Positions 33,133 to 42,984 of a stretch of DNA of 64,000 bases are shown one piece after another. Within the stretch, counting starts at the first letter, position 1; each line of letters starts with the position of its first letter. The stretch lies in NCBI RefSeq assembly GCF_019039035.1, contig NZ_JAHNZT010000025.1, positions 57,191-121,190 of the forward strand. Direction: 5' to 3'. The position numbers and the translations under genes are program-made. The DNA is from Citreicoccus inhibens. GTDB lineage: Bacteria > Myxococcota > Myxococcia > Myxococcales > Myxococcaceae. Below the pieces are notes generated by a model. The model did no database searches and had not been told where the DNA came from. It saw nothing but the letters and a program-made list of their open reading frames with translations.

Positions 33133-34383
33133 TCAGCGGTTGCTCAGGCGCTGATTGAACAGCCACGTGTACAGCGACGGCATGGCGTAGGCGGTGTCCC
33201 ACGTCGCGCCGCTGTGGCCCGCGTTGGGAATCGCGGTGGTCTGCATGGCGCTCGCGGCCACGCTGCACTGGGTGTCCAGCTTCGTCTTCGCGGCGGTGGA
33301 GGTGTCGGGCCCGGCGGAGCCGTCCAGCGCGCCGTTGAAGGCCCAGATGGGCATCGTCGCCAGGTTGCAGAGGTTGGTCATGTTCACCGGCGTGTTGGTG
33401 GCGGCGATGGGCACCAGCCCGCTGAACAGGCCCGGGTTGGCCGCGCCGAACTCCCAGGTGAAGTTGCCGCCGCCGCTGAGCCCCGTCAGGTAGACGCGAT
33501 CCAGGTCCACCAGGTAGTCCTCCTTCATGCTCTGCAGCAGGGCCGCGATGGTGGGGGCCTGGAACCACGCGCTCCCGGTGCCTCCGGGCTTGTGGTAGTT
33601 CGGCGAGACGACGATGCCCTGGAAGGTGTCGCGGAAGTTGCTGTTGAGGAACTGATTGGCCAGGCCCTCCGGCGACGCGGCCACCTGGGTGTGGTCATTC
33701 GTGTTGAGCGTGTACCCGCCAATGCCGTGCAGGGCGATGATGAGCGGCCAGCGCTGCGTGCGGCTCAGGTTGTAGTCCTTGGGCAGGAACAGCGCGTAGG
33801 CGTGGGCCGGGTGGCGCACCGCCGTCTGGATTCCCGCGGGGCAGCTCAGCGCGGGCGCGGGCGCGGTGGCCGGCACCGCCATGGCCCGCAGCTCGCGCAG
33901 CCAGCAGTTGCCGCCCGTATCCAGGCACACGAAGCGCAGCTTCTCCGCGCGCACCGTCGACGCGAGCGTGAACGTCACGTTGACGGAGGTGTTGTTGGTG
34001 ACCGCCGTGCCCGGCACCGTCTGCCAGCAACCGCCATTCCAGGCCTGGATTTCAAACGCCTTGGCCGCCGGGGACGAGTCGCCCCAGCTCAGCACCAATT
34101 GGAGGCTGCTGACGTCGAAGGCGCCCTGGAGGTCCACGCTCAACGACTGCCCCGCATAGCTCGCATAGCCGCTCGCCCAGCCCGTGGACGTGTTGCCGTC
34201 CACCGCGCGCGAGGCGGGGTGGCTCGCGTCGTACTGTGAATACGACGTCGCCGGCTTGTTCAGCGCCACGTTGGTGGGTGTCTCCAACCCCTGGTGCTGC
34301 TCGCCCAGCGCGACCTCCGTGTCCACGCCACATCCCGCCAGACCCATCAGCGCCAGCGCACCCCATACCTGTCGTCGGACCAT
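33133..34383 (-). CDS. discoidin-domain esterase lipoprotein
   Basis: A 416-residue lipoprotein. The signal ends LMGLAGC (Cys18). Residues about 35-165 form an F5/8-type C (discoidin, CBM32-like) domain: NVALNKPATSYSQY and AVDGNTSTGWAS. Residues 175-416 are an alpha/beta esterase of the polyhydroxybutyrate-depolymerase/LpqC type: LIIALHGIGGYTL, Ser303 in LTGLSGGGNFT, Asp in FNGALDGSAG and His in NAGHSGATWD. ATG at 34383 is chosen over 34401 for its GGAAGGAA site. It is divergent from a chitinase, so it may de-esterify sugar polymers outside the cell. Confidence 0.8.
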   Translation of the reverse strand: MVRRQVWGALALMGLAGCGVDTEVALGEQHQGLETPTNVALNKPATSYSQYDASHPASRAVDGNTSTGWASGYASYAGQSLSVDLQGAFDVSSLQLVLSWGDSSPAAKAFEIQAWNGGCWQTVPGTAVTNNTSVNVTFTLASTVRAEKLRFVCLDTGGNCWLRELRAMAVPATAPAPALSCPAGIQTAVRHPAHAYALFLPKDYNLSRTQRWPLIIALHGIGGYTLNTNDHTQVAASPEGLANQFLNSNFRDTFQGIVVSPNYHKPGGTGSAWFQAPTIAALLQSMKEDYLVDLDRVYLTGLSGGGNFTWEFGAANPGLFSGLVPIAATNTPVNMTNLCNLATMPIWAFNGALDGSAGPDTSTAAKTKLDTQCSVAASAMQTTAIPNAGHSGATWDTAYAMPSLYTWLFNQRLSNR

Positions 34384-34701
34384 GTCTGTAATTCCTTCCA
34401 TGTTGTCGGTTATGTCTCGACTTGCTTCGAATCAAGGAAAACACGGTCCGTGCAGGTTGTGAAGCGGGAGACGCGGGGCGGGAGCGCGGAGGGAGAACCT
34501 AGGAGGTGGGCGCGAGAGGGCTGTGAACCAGCGCGCCTCGCGCCGCGACCTCGGGGCAGGTGTTGGGAGCGGGGCACGTCAATCACTTTGCCCTGCCGCC
34601 CCTCCTGGCGCGGCGTGTGAGGGGCTCGTGACCTGGAGCCTCGCGGGCGTGACGTCGCGGAGCCCCCTCACAGCGACCTGTCATCTGCGTGTTGGAGTTC
34701 C
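34384..34701. promoter_or_regulatory. divergent region between esterase and chitinase
   Basis: 318 bases with no gene. The stretch next to the esterase (34390-34450) is AT-richer than its surroundings and may hold its promoter. Nearer the chitinase, GTGAGGGGCTC (34617-34627) and GAGCCCCCTCAC (34660-34671) make an imperfect inverted repeat with a 32-base centre. This could be an operator or leader hairpin. Confidence 0.35.
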
Positions 34702-37356
34702 ATGAGAAGACAATGGGTGTGCTTCGCGGTCGTGTCCGGTCTCTGCTTCGCTGTCGCGGCGGGGCTCACCGCGCCCACGGGCCTTGGCTCGGAGGCCCTG
34801 ATGGGCCTCGGCGCCGAAGGGGGAGTGGGGGAGGAAGTTTTCGAGCAGGAGCAGGCCGGCGTGGCGGGCGTGCCCCTGGTCATCTATGCGGATGCGCTGG
34901 CGCCTGGCTGGACGGACCGCTCCTGGGCCACACATGACCTGGGCGCGCTGTCGCCGGTGCAGGCGGGAAATCGTTCCATTTCGGTGACGTTCGGCCCGCG
35001 CGCGGGGCTCTACTTCCGCAGTCCGGGTCTCTCCACCGTGGGGCGCAACGTCCTGCAGTTCCAGATTCACGGGGGAGGGACGTTCAGTCCGCCGGTGACG
35101 CTCAGCGCGTACTCGTCCAAGACCGCGTCGCCCGTGCCGGTGGAGTTGGGGGCGTACTGTGACGACGGCGTCGTCCTGGCGGACACCTGGACGCGCTGCC
35201 GCGTGCCCCTGGCGGTGCTGGGCGCGGACGATGCGCGGCTGGATGGTCTGCTGTGGATGGAGTCCGAGGGCCGCGCGCTGCCCGCCCTGTTCGTGGACAG
35301 CATCGAGCTGACCTTCGTGGCCCCCTCTCCGCCCGCGCAGGTCGCCGCGGCTGTCTCGGGCACCGCCATCAACGTCACGTGGAGCGCCGTCACGGGGGCC
35401 ACGGCCTACGGCGTGTATCGCGCCTCGGGGCCGGCGGGCCCGTTCACGCGCATCGCCACCGTGTCCGCGCCGACGGCGTCCTACCGAGACACGTCCGTCT
35501 ACACCGGCCTCACGTACTGGTACGCCCTCTCCGCCTCGAACGCCTCGGGAGAGGGGACGCGCTCCCAGGTCGTCTCCGCGTCGGTGCCCGCGGGGAACAC
35601 CACGATGACGTGGATCTACCGCGACAGCATGGTGAGCCCATGGCGCGATGACACCGTGGCGCCGCACTCCCTCACCAACCCGCAGCCCGTCGCGGCGGGC
35701 CGCTACTCCATCTCCGTCACGCTGGGGCCGTCCCAGGCGCTCGTCTTCTCCCATCCGGGCCTGTCCACGCTCAACCAGACGGCCCTCGTGTTGCGCGTGG
35801 ACGGCGGCAGCGGCGGCGGCGGCGCGCTCGTGCGGGTGCGCGCCCAGGTGAACGGCGCCTGGACCGATGGCGTCCTCCTGGGCCCCACCTGCGTGGGCGG
35901 TTCCATCCCCGCCAACGCGTGGACGTCCTGCCGGGTGCCCCTGACGTCGCTCGTGCCCGCGAACGCCACCCTCACGGGCATCGAGTTCCAGGAGACGCGT
36001 GGCCAGACGCTGCCCACGCTCTACTTCGACGAGGTGGGCGTGGAGGGCAAGCAGGGGGTGTTCGTGTCCGTGTCGCCCGCGAGCCTCACGCTGCAGGCCG
36101 GGCAGACGGGCCAGTTCACCGCCACGGTGGCGGGCAGCACCAACACGGCGGTGACGTGGTCCGTGCAGGAGGGCGCGGCGGGCGGCGCCGTCACCGCGGC
36201 GGGCCTGTACACCGCGCCCGTGACGGCGGGCACCTACCACGTGGTCGCCACCAGCCAGGCGGACCCCAGCAAGAGCGCGTCCGCCACCGTCACCGTCACG
36301 CCGTCCTCGCCGGGCGGCAAGCTCTGGGTGTCGGGTTATTACACGGGCTGGAACGTGGACCTGTATCCACCGGAGAAGGTGGACTTCAGCGCGCTCACCC
36401 ACATCATCGTCGGGCGCGTCACGCCCAATGCGGATGGCACGCTGAACACCAAGTTCGACAATGACAACGGCCAGCAGATTGCTCGCACGCTGTCCACACG
36501 CGCCCACGCCGCCGGACGCAAGGCCATCATCATGATTGGCGGCTCGGGCGAGCACGATGGGTGGGTGGGCGCGGCCAAGGCCGCCAACCGCGCCAGGTTC
36601 GTCCAGAACCTGCTCAACGCCATGGACACGTTTGGCTATGACGGCCTGGACATCGACTGGGAGCCCATCAATCCGGAGGACAAGCCTGACCTGCTCGCGC
36701 TCGTGCAGGCGCTGCGCGCGGCCCGGCCCAACATGCTGCTCACCATCCCCATTGGCTGGGTGAACGCCAACTTCCCGAGCGACGCGGACCCATGGTTCGT
36801 GAACCTCGTTCCTCTCATGGACCAGCTCAATGTCATGTCCTACGAGATGATTGGTGTCTGGGATGGGTGGATCTCCTGGTACACGTCCGCGCTCCAGGGG
36901 GAGGCCGGCAACCATCCGTCCTCCGTCAAATCCAGCCTGGAGGCCTGGGCCGGCGCCGGCATCCCCAAGGCGAAGCTGGGCATGGGCATCCCCTTCTATG
37001 GCCTGGCCTGGAGACACATCACCGGGCCCTATCAAAACTTCACCAACTGGTCCGACTATGTGGGCGGGGACAACTCCTTCACCTACGAGAAGATTTCCCG
37101 CTTTGCCCCCACCGGAACATACCACTGGGACGATGCGGCCAAGGCCAGCTATCTGACCTTCACCACGCCGGTGGAGGACGGCACGGTGCGATGGATTACC
37201 TATGACAGCCCTCAGGCCATCGCCGCCAAGGGCGCTTTCGCGCGCTCCCAGGGCTATGGCGGCACCATCATCTGGACCCTCAATCAGGGATGCATCAATC
37301 CCACCACTGGCGCCAATCCACTGCTGGACGCGGTGAAGGGGGCCTTTCTGCCGTGA
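34702..37356 (+). CDS. secreted multidomain GH18 chitinase-like hydrolase
   Basis: An 884-residue exported glycoside hydrolase. After a signal peptide (MRRQWVCFAVVSGLCFAVAA) come a beta module (about 57-200), a fibronectin-III-like domain (about 205-295, VAAAVSGTAINVTWSAVTGA), a second beta module (about 300-447), an Ig-like domain (about 450-530) and a GH18 barrel (about 535-880). The GH18 motif is complete: DGLDIDWE at 647-654, with Glu654 as acid; LNVMSYEMIG follows. It probably cleaves chitin or a related beta-1,4-linked amino sugar. The two beta modules are similar to each other and may be carbohydrate-binding. Confidence 0.88.
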   Translation: MRRQWVCFAVVSGLCFAVAAGLTAPTGLGSEALMGLGAEGGVGEEVFEQEQAGVAGVPLVIYADALAPGWTDRSWATHDLGALSPVQAGNRSISVTFGPRAGLYFRSPGLSTVGRNVLQFQIHGGGTFSPPVTLSAYSSKTASPVPVELGAYCDDGVVLADTWTRCRVPLAVLGADDARLDGLLWMESEGRALPALFVDSIELTFVAPSPPAQVAAAVSGTAINVTWSAVTGATAYGVYRASGPAGPFTRIATVSAPTASYRDTSVYTGLTYWYALSASNASGEGTRSQVVSASVPAGNTTMTWIYRDSMVSPWRDDTVAPHSLTNPQPVAAGRYSISVTLGPSQALVFSHPGLSTLNQTALVLRVDGGSGGGGALVRVRAQVNGAWTDGVLLGPTCVGGSIPANAWTSCRVPLTSLVPANATLTGIEFQETRGQTLPTLYFDEVGVEGKQGVFVSVSPASLTLQAGQTGQFTATVAGSTNTAVTWSVQEGAAGGAVTAAGLYTAPVTAGTYHVVATSQADPSKSASATVTVTPSSPGGKLWVSGYYTGWNVDLYPPEKVDFSALTHIIVGRVTPNADGTLNTKFDNDNGQQIARTLSTRAHAAGRKAIIMIGGSGEHDGWVGAAKAANRARFVQNLLNAMDTFGYDGLDIDWEPINPEDKPDLLALVQALRAARPNMLLTIPIGWVNANFPSDADPWFVNLVPLMDQLNVMSYEMIGVWDGWISWYTSALQGEAGNHPSSVKSSLEAWAGAGIPKAKLGMGIPFYGLAWRHITGPYQNFTNWSDYVGGDNSFTYEKISRFAPTGTYHWDDAAKASYLTFTTPVEDGTVRWITYDSPQAIAAKGAFARSQGYGGTIIWTLNQGCINPTTGANPLLDAVKGAFLP

Positions 37357-37448
37357 CGCAGGGTTTCAGGCAATTCATGTCAAACGGGTGCATCGGCGGC
37401 GGGTCATGACAATCCTATGAGTCTCAATTCACCGACTCAGGAGGCCCT

Positions 37449-39521
37449 TTGCCCAACTTCATCCGAGACAACACTCCGCTGTCCACGGACCCCGATGCAC
37501 TCCGCAACGCGCTGTTGGATGTCCGCACGGTCATTCGCTCGGATATTGATGTAAAGAACTACGGCGCCGTCGGAGATGGCATCGCGGACGATACAAGTGC
37601 CATCCAGGCGGCATTGGACGCGGCGCAGAACGCGGGGCCCTCGGCGGAAGAGGCGAACGCGGCGGTGAGGCTCCCCGCGGGGCGCTACCGCATCACCCGG
37701 CCCCTGCGGATGCGCCGCAGCTATCTGCGGATGCATGGGGATGGCAAATCCCTGACCACCCTCATCAACGACGGACTCGGGCCCGCCATCTACATCAGTG
37801 ATGGCGTGGCACCCACCATGCCGCTCGTGTCGCCCCTGGCGCTGGGGCCGGGGCTGGCGCTCGATATGTTCAGCCGACGGGAGACGTACTCGCTGAACCT
37901 GCGCGAGCTGCCGTCCATGGACCTGGATGGGTTGCCCCAGTTCTCCGTGCAGTGCTACTTCCGCCCCAAGAAGATCATCAACGCGCAGATGATCATCTCG
38001 TCCTGGGGGAGCCTGGGACGGGCGCCGCCCACCCGGCGCGCTTTCGTGCTGAGCTGTGGTGACTTCGACAACCTCCATCCCGGCTGTGTGTCATTCAAGC
38101 TCACGGTGGGCGGGCAATACCTGACGGCGCGCACGGCGGACTACACGCTCCAGGTGGAACGGACGTACCACCTGGAGGCCAGCTATGACGGCGTGATGAT
38201 GCGCGTCTTCGTGGACGGGAAGTTGTTGGCGTGGACGCCCGCGACGGGGACGCTGAACCAGGAGCCCTGGGAGGACGTCATCCTCGGCGGGGCGAGCTAC
38301 TACTTCCCGCAGTCACCGCCGCAGACGGAGCAGGCGTATGGCTATCTGGACTCGGTGCACCTGAGCCGGGTGGCGCGCCACACCGCGGCCTTCCCCATCC
38401 CCACGCGAAAACACGTCGCGGACGCGGACACGCTGGCCCTGCTCAACTTCGACGGGCAGGCGGACGGGCTGATGCAGGTCCAGGTGGGCGCCGCCGCCCG
38501 AGGCTTCGTGCCGGTGATGAACAGCGCCTACGAGGGGGGCCTGGTGCGGGTGGAGGTGAGCGACCTGCGCATCGCCAAGGGCAACGGCATCTACGCGAGG
38601 CTGTGTGTCTCCGTGCTGGTGGAGGACGTCATCTTCCTCAGCACGCGCTACGGCATCCGCCTGACCAACAATTGCTATCTGAGTCGCGTGCAGCGGGTGT
38701 CCATCTTCGGGGGGGTGGGGACGATATTTGGAATCTCCGTGGAGAACTCGGGCGTCACCCGGCTCCAGGACATCGACACCAAGGTCCCCAACTTCCCCAT
38801 CATCGTGGCCGAGTGCTCGGTCATCCTCGACAACATCTACAACGGCAACGGCATCTACAACCTCTACCTGGTGGGGAGCCTGGGCGGGGCCATGAGCGTG
38901 GACATGCGCTTCGTGGTGCTCACCGACGAGGACTTCGGCTTCTCCAATCCCCGGCGGCGCGGGGTGATGTACGCGCAGGACCTGGTGAGCCTCTCGGCCA
39001 CCAACTGTACCTTCGAGGCCCTGTCGAGCCCCGACACACCCATCATCGACATCCGGCCGGGCTCGGGGGCGTATGTCTTTACCGGCAGCACCTTCAACCC
39101 CAGCCGCGCCGGGCCCCGCGCGGAGGTGTTCCGTCTGCCCACGGAGGGGCTGCCAAACCCTGTCATCCGTCCCATCAAGGTATTGGCCCCGGGCAACTGG
39201 AAGCAGCTGCCCCTGACGTGGTCTCAAACGCCGGGCGCGGTGTCGGTCGAGGATGGCAGCTCGGCCACCAATGTCCGGGGACTGTCTGCGGGGGACACGG
39301 CGTCCAGCAACTTCTCGGGCACCGCGCTGGTGCCTCCGGGGAGCGTGGAGGTGGCGGTGGTGTTCCCCCGGCCGGAGCTGGACGCGGCCTACCGCATCAT
39401 CGCCACGGCCAACGCGGCGGGCGCGCCCTTCGTCACCCAGAAGGCCGCCACGGGCTTCACGCTCAACCTCACCAATGAGGCGGACCAGCCGGTGAGCGTG
39501 GACTGGCTGCTCTTGCGCTGA
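37449..39521 (+). CDS. beta-helix protein with LamG-like domain, no signal peptide
   Basis: A 690-residue protein. Residues 33-100 match the pectate-lyase-3/GH28-related start (DVKNYGAVGDGIADDTSAI). Residues 155-330 look like a laminin-G-type lectin fold (FSVQCYFRPKKIINAQMI, ASYDGVMMRVFVDGKLLAW). Beta-helix coils follow to about 560 (VSDLRIAKGNGIYARLCVSV). The last 60 residues form a small beta domain ending PVSVDWLLLR. The start is TTG at 37449, fixed by AGGAGG at 37439-37444. There is no signal peptide, which is odd for such a fold outside phage tail spikes or contractile-particle appendages. It may act on or bind polysaccharide. Confidence 0.7.
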   Translation: MPNFIRDNTPLSTDPDALRNALLDVRTVIRSDIDVKNYGAVGDGIADDTSAIQAALDAAQNAGPSAEEANAAVRLPAGRYRITRPLRMRRSYLRMHGDGKSLTTLINDGLGPAIYISDGVAPTMPLVSPLALGPGLALDMFSRRETYSLNLRELPSMDLDGLPQFSVQCYFRPKKIINAQMIISSWGSLGRAPPTRRAFVLSCGDFDNLHPGCVSFKLTVGGQYLTARTADYTLQVERTYHLEASYDGVMMRVFVDGKLLAWTPATGTLNQEPWEDVILGGASYYFPQSPPQTEQAYGYLDSVHLSRVARHTAAFPIPTRKHVADADTLALLNFDGQADGLMQVQVGAAARGFVPVMNSAYEGGLVRVEVSDLRIAKGNGIYARLCVSVLVEDVIFLSTRYGIRLTNNCYLSRVQRVSIFGGVGTIFGISVENSGVTRLQDIDTKVPNFPIIVAECSVILDNIYNGNGIYNLYLVGSLGGAMSVDMRFVVLTDEDFGFSNPRRRGVMYAQDLVSLSATNCTFEALSSPDTPIIDIRPGSGAYVFTGSTFNPSRAGPRAEVFRLPTEGLPNPVIRPIKVLAPGNWKQLPLTWSQTPGAVSVEDGSSATNVRGLSAGDTASSNFSGTALVPPGSVEVAVVFPRPELDAAYRIIATANAAGAPFVTQKAATGFTLNLTNEADQPVSVDWLLLR

Positions 39522-39580
39522 CGCCTCGCGCCACGCCAGGGGGACTCCTCCGCCCAGGCTTCCGGGAGTAGACAGCGGAC

Positions 39581-42184
39581 ATGTCCGCTCTGCTCGACCT
39601 GGGAGTCCACCGAGGCCAAGACGTCCGTTGTCCGGGCTGCGTGCGCTTCATCCCTCCTGGCGTCTCCTGTCCGCACTGCTTCTGTGGCGCGGTGCCCCCC
39701 GAGGACTATGGGGCGGCCCGAGAGCTGCTGCGCGCGGGGGTGGACCGCTTCGCGCTCGCGGACCGCGTGGCGGCGTTGGCCGCGGAGCCTCGCGCGGAGC
39801 TGAGGCGTCGGTATGCGGCGCAGTGGGCGCGCGTGCGGCGCGTGGTGGAGGTGGCAGAGCGGCTGGAGTCCGGGCTCCTCCAGCGCGGCTTCACGGCCGC
39901 TCAGGAGGATGGGTGGGCCGCGATGCTGCCGCTCGACCTGGGGGTGCTCGACGAGCTCCTGGGGCCACCGGGGCCCTGGCCCGACACGCCGGAGTTGCTC
40001 TGGCGCAAGGCCCCGGACCTGGGCGTGCGCTCGCTGGCGGCGCTCGTGCTGGTGCACCAGGGGCGACCGGAGCCGGACGTGCTCGCCACGGTGCGCGGGC
40101 TGTTGGAGCAGGACGGGCTCCTGGGGCTGGAGGCGATGCTGGCGCTGACGCGCTGGAAGGTCTGGCCCTGGGCGCGGATGTCCTCCGCGGGGTGCGAGCG
40201 CGTCCGCGTGCTGTCGCTCGCGCTGCTGGAGCACGCGGCGCTGGGGCCGCGCGCGGCGGTGGCTTGGGTGCGTGCCACTGAGGAGCAACCCACTGGCGGG
40301 GTGCTCCAGCGCCTCCGCGAGGGACTGCGAGACGCGGCGGACGCGGACCTGCGCTTCGAGTGCGCGCTGTGCCTGGAGGACGCGGAGGGGCTGCGGGAAG
40401 GACTGATGTCGAGCGACTTGGAGACGGTGTCCCAGGCGCGGCGGCGGCTGACCGCGCTGGGCTCGCGGTGGTTCTTCGCGGACGTGGCGCTGACGGGGGA
40501 CGCGCAGGCCGCCAAGGACATGCTGGCCGAGCTGCCCTCGCCCACGCCCCCGGAGGCGCTCGCGGCGTTGCTGGCGGTGTCGGCGCGCACGCCGGGCGCG
40601 CTGGCGGATCGGCTGCTGCGATTGGCGGAGCGAGCGCCGTTGGTATTGCTTCCGCCGGACGCGCAGGCGCGCTGGGCGGAGTGGGCGCTGTCGGTGCTGC
40701 CGGGGTTGCCGGGCGAGGTGGCCCTGCGCTTCGTGGACTGGGCGGGCACTGCTCCGAAGGAGCATGGCCACTCGCTGCCGGACATGGAGGCGGTGCGCGC
40801 CTTCGTGGAGGCCGCCGCCGAGGCCCTGTCGAATGACGCGCTGGAGGCCCGCGCGAAGGCGATGGATGGCATCGGTTTCCGGCGCTTCCTCCTGCTAGCG
40901 GAGCCCGCGCAGGCGCGGCTGCTGAATGTCTGGGCGCGAGATGAGGACTGCGCGGGCCCCTTGCTGATGGCGTTGATGTCATTGCCGTCGTGGGCGGACC
41001 GGGTCGTGGAGGGGTGGCGGGAGCGGGTCCCACGGCTGTGGGTGTCCGTCTGGGAAGGGCCGGGCCAGGAGGACGTGGTGGCGCCACTGCACGAGGCGGT
41101 GCGCGCCTGGAGTGGAGGCACCGGGCGTGAGGCGTTCATCGACACGGTGTGGGCGCGCTTCCGCTCTCATCCGGAGGAGCGTGAGCGATTGCTCGCGGCC
41201 TTCGCTCCGTGGCGGGACGCGCTGTGGGAGCGGCAGGTGGCGGAGGAGCCCGACGCGGTGGCGCGCTTCCGGGCGTGGGGGCGCGTGGACCCGATGGGGT
41301 TGGATCGACAGGTGTCCTTGCTGGTGCAGAACGCTCCGGCCGCGGACCTGCCGCGCCGGCTCGCGGAGGTGTGGCCCGCGGCGGAGGAGGCCATCGCTCG
41401 GCGCCCGCGCACGGCCGCGCTGGCGGTGTTCACCGCCGCGTGCGCGCTGGGCAATGCGCTGGGCGTGGAGGAGCAGGATGCCGTGCTGTTGCCCGAGGCG
41501 CGGCGACTGCGCGCCTGGTTCCCCGGCTTCGCGGAGCGGGTGCATGAGACGCCCGTGCCGCCAGAAGAGTCGGGCTTCGTCAGTGACTTCGCGGAGGAGA
41601 CGCGGCCTCGGCTCCAGTGGATGACCGAGTACGAGGAACGCCGGCTCGCGGACGCGTCCCGTCGCGAGGAAGCGGAGTTGATGCGGCGCGTGACCGAGTC
41701 GCGGCTGCGCGACCAGGAGCGGCAGGCGGAGGCCCGCCGTCTGGAATTGGAGCAGCAGTCGAGAGCCGCGCGTGAGCGATTGGTGGGAGAGATGGTGGCC
41801 GCGCGCCAGGAGTGGGGGCGGCGGATGGCGGCCATGCGGAGCGGAGCGGAAGCCCCGGGCCTCCCGTTCGATTCCCCGACCTCCACGCGCGGCCCGGACG
41901 CGGGCGACGATGAGGGAATCCTCGCGCGCCTGCGCCCTCAGATAGAGGGCAAGTCGCTGGACGCGGAGGTCCACTTCCCTGGCACGCCCCTGCCCACGGT
42001 GTGGCACTACGTGCGTGTCCTCAAGGCGCTGGGGATGAACCCGGATGCGCTGCGGGTGCTCCAGGCCGCGGGGCTGGAGCCGCAGGCCTGGGCGCAGCAC
42101 GCCCTGGCCTGGGGACAACTCGTCACGCACCGCAAGGACCTGGCCGCGCGCATGGTCGAACTGCTGATGGCGTCCTGGGAGTGA
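39581..42184 (+). CDS. large zinc-ribbon, helical-repeat and coiled-coil protein
   Basis: An 867-residue cytoplasmic protein. The N-terminus has paired Cys (CPGC at 17-20, CPHC at 30-33, Cys35), a zinc-ribbon-like knuckle. Residues 45-640 are Leu/Ala/Arg-rich helices with HEAT-like repetition. About 680-760 is a charged coiled coil (ADASRREEAELMRRVTES, QAEARRLELEQQSRAARERL). A short domain ends the chain. No catalytic motif is recognised. Start ATG at 39581 without a strong ribosome site. It is convergent with the SDR gene, with six bases between stops. Probably a scaffold or regulator; function unknown. Confidence 0.65.
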   Translation: MSALLDLGVHRGQDVRCPGCVRFIPPGVSCPHCFCGAVPPEDYGAARELLRAGVDRFALADRVAALAAEPRAELRRRYAAQWARVRRVVEVAERLESGLLQRGFTAAQEDGWAAMLPLDLGVLDELLGPPGPWPDTPELLWRKAPDLGVRSLAALVLVHQGRPEPDVLATVRGLLEQDGLLGLEAMLALTRWKVWPWARMSSAGCERVRVLSLALLEHAALGPRAAVAWVRATEEQPTGGVLQRLREGLRDAADADLRFECALCLEDAEGLREGLMSSDLETVSQARRRLTALGSRWFFADVALTGDAQAAKDMLAELPSPTPPEALAALLAVSARTPGALADRLLRLAERAPLVLLPPDAQARWAEWALSVLPGLPGEVALRFVDWAGTAPKEHGHSLPDMEAVRAFVEAAAEALSNDALEARAKAMDGIGFRRFLLLAEPAQARLLNVWARDEDCAGPLLMALMSLPSWADRVVEGWRERVPRLWVSVWEGPGQEDVVAPLHEAVRAWSGGTGREAFIDTVWARFRSHPEERERLLAAFAPWRDALWERQVAEEPDAVARFRAWGRVDPMGLDRQVSLLVQNAPAADLPRRLAEVWPAAEEAIARRPRTAALAVFTAACALGNALGVEEQDAVLLPEARRLRAWFPGFAERVHETPVPPEESGFVSDFAEETRPRLQWMTEYEERRLADASRREEAELMRRVTESRLRDQERQAEARRLELEQQSRAARERLVGEMVAARQEWGRRMAAMRSGAEAPGLPFDSPTSTRGPDAGDDEGILARLRPQIEGKSLDAEVHFPGTPLPTVWHYVRVLKALGMNPDALRVLQAAGLEPQAWAQHALAWGQLVTHRKDLAARMVELLMASWE

Positions 42185-42190
42185 CCTCCG

Positions 42191-42955
42191 CTACTGCGCG
42201 GTGGCGCCGCCGTCGATGACCATCTCCGAGCCGGTCACCATCTTCGACTCGTCCGAGGCGAGGTAGACGATGGCGTAGGCCACGTCATCCGGTTCACCCA
42301 GTCGGCCCAGGGGAATGCCTCGCACCATGCGCGCGCGCGCCTCGACGGGCTTGCCCGAGGCCTGGGCCAGGGCCTCCACCATCGACGTCTCCACGAAGCC
42401 GGGATGGATGGAATTGACGCGGATGCCGTAGCCCTTCTGCGCGCAGCGCAGCGCCACGGACTTGCTCAACAGCCGCACGCCGCCCTTGGCGGACGAGTAC
42501 GCCGGAACGCCCGCCATGCCCACCAGTCCTCCCACGGAGGAGATGTTGATGATGGAGCCGCCCTCTCCGTGACGGCGCATCGCGCGGATGCCGTGCTTGC
42601 ACCCGAGGAAGGTGCCGTCCAGGTTGACGGCGTGCACCAGCCGCCACTCGGCCAGGGACAGCGTCTCCACGTCCTTGGGGATGCCCATGCCGGCGTTGTT
42701 CACCAGCACATCCAACCGGCCGAAGCGCGCCAGGGTCTGCTCCATGGCTTGCTCCCACTGCTCCTCGCGCGTGACGTCCAGGGATACGAAGAGGCCCGAG
42801 TCACCCAGTGACTCGGCCACCTGCCGCCCCTCGTCCTCGCGCCGGTCCGTCACCACCACGCGAGCGCCCTCGCGCGCCAGCAGCCGTGCCGCCGCCGCGC
42901 CCAGTCCGCCCGCCGCGCCGGTAATCAGGGCGACCTTGCCTTCGACTCGCTTCAT
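42191..42955 (-). CDS. SDR family oxidoreductase
   Basis: A 254-residue classical short-chain dehydrogenase. It has the cofactor loop [20 protein letters not shown], an acidic residue after the second strand (VVVTDRRED, which favours NAD), NNAGMGIP, catalytic Ser in INISSVGGL and Tyr/Lys in YSSAKGG. The C-terminal IDGG is usual for the family. It lies 29 bases downstream of the enoyl-reductase-like gene, in the same direction, and is probably co-transcribed with it. Substrate unknown. Confidence 0.9.
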   Translation of the reverse strand: MKRVEGKVALITGAAGGLGAAAARLLAREGARVVVTDRREDEGRQVAESLGDSGLFVSLDVTREEQWEQAMEQTLARFGRLDVLVNNAGMGIPKDVETLSLAEWRLVHAVNLDGTFLGCKHGIRAMRRHGEGGSIINISSVGGLVGMAGVPAYSSAKGGVRLLSKSVALRCAQKGYGIRVNSIHPGFVETSMVEALAQASGKPVEARARMVRGIPLGRLGEPDDVAYAIVYLASDESKMVTGSEMVIDGGATAQ

Positions 42956-42984
42956 GATGTCTGTCCTTGGGTGAGTGCGCGCGC

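Noticed and set aside
34681..37125. An 814-residue open frame on the - strand
   Set aside because: It is a shadow of the GH18 chitinase, which has clear motifs. The antisense protein has no recognisable fold.
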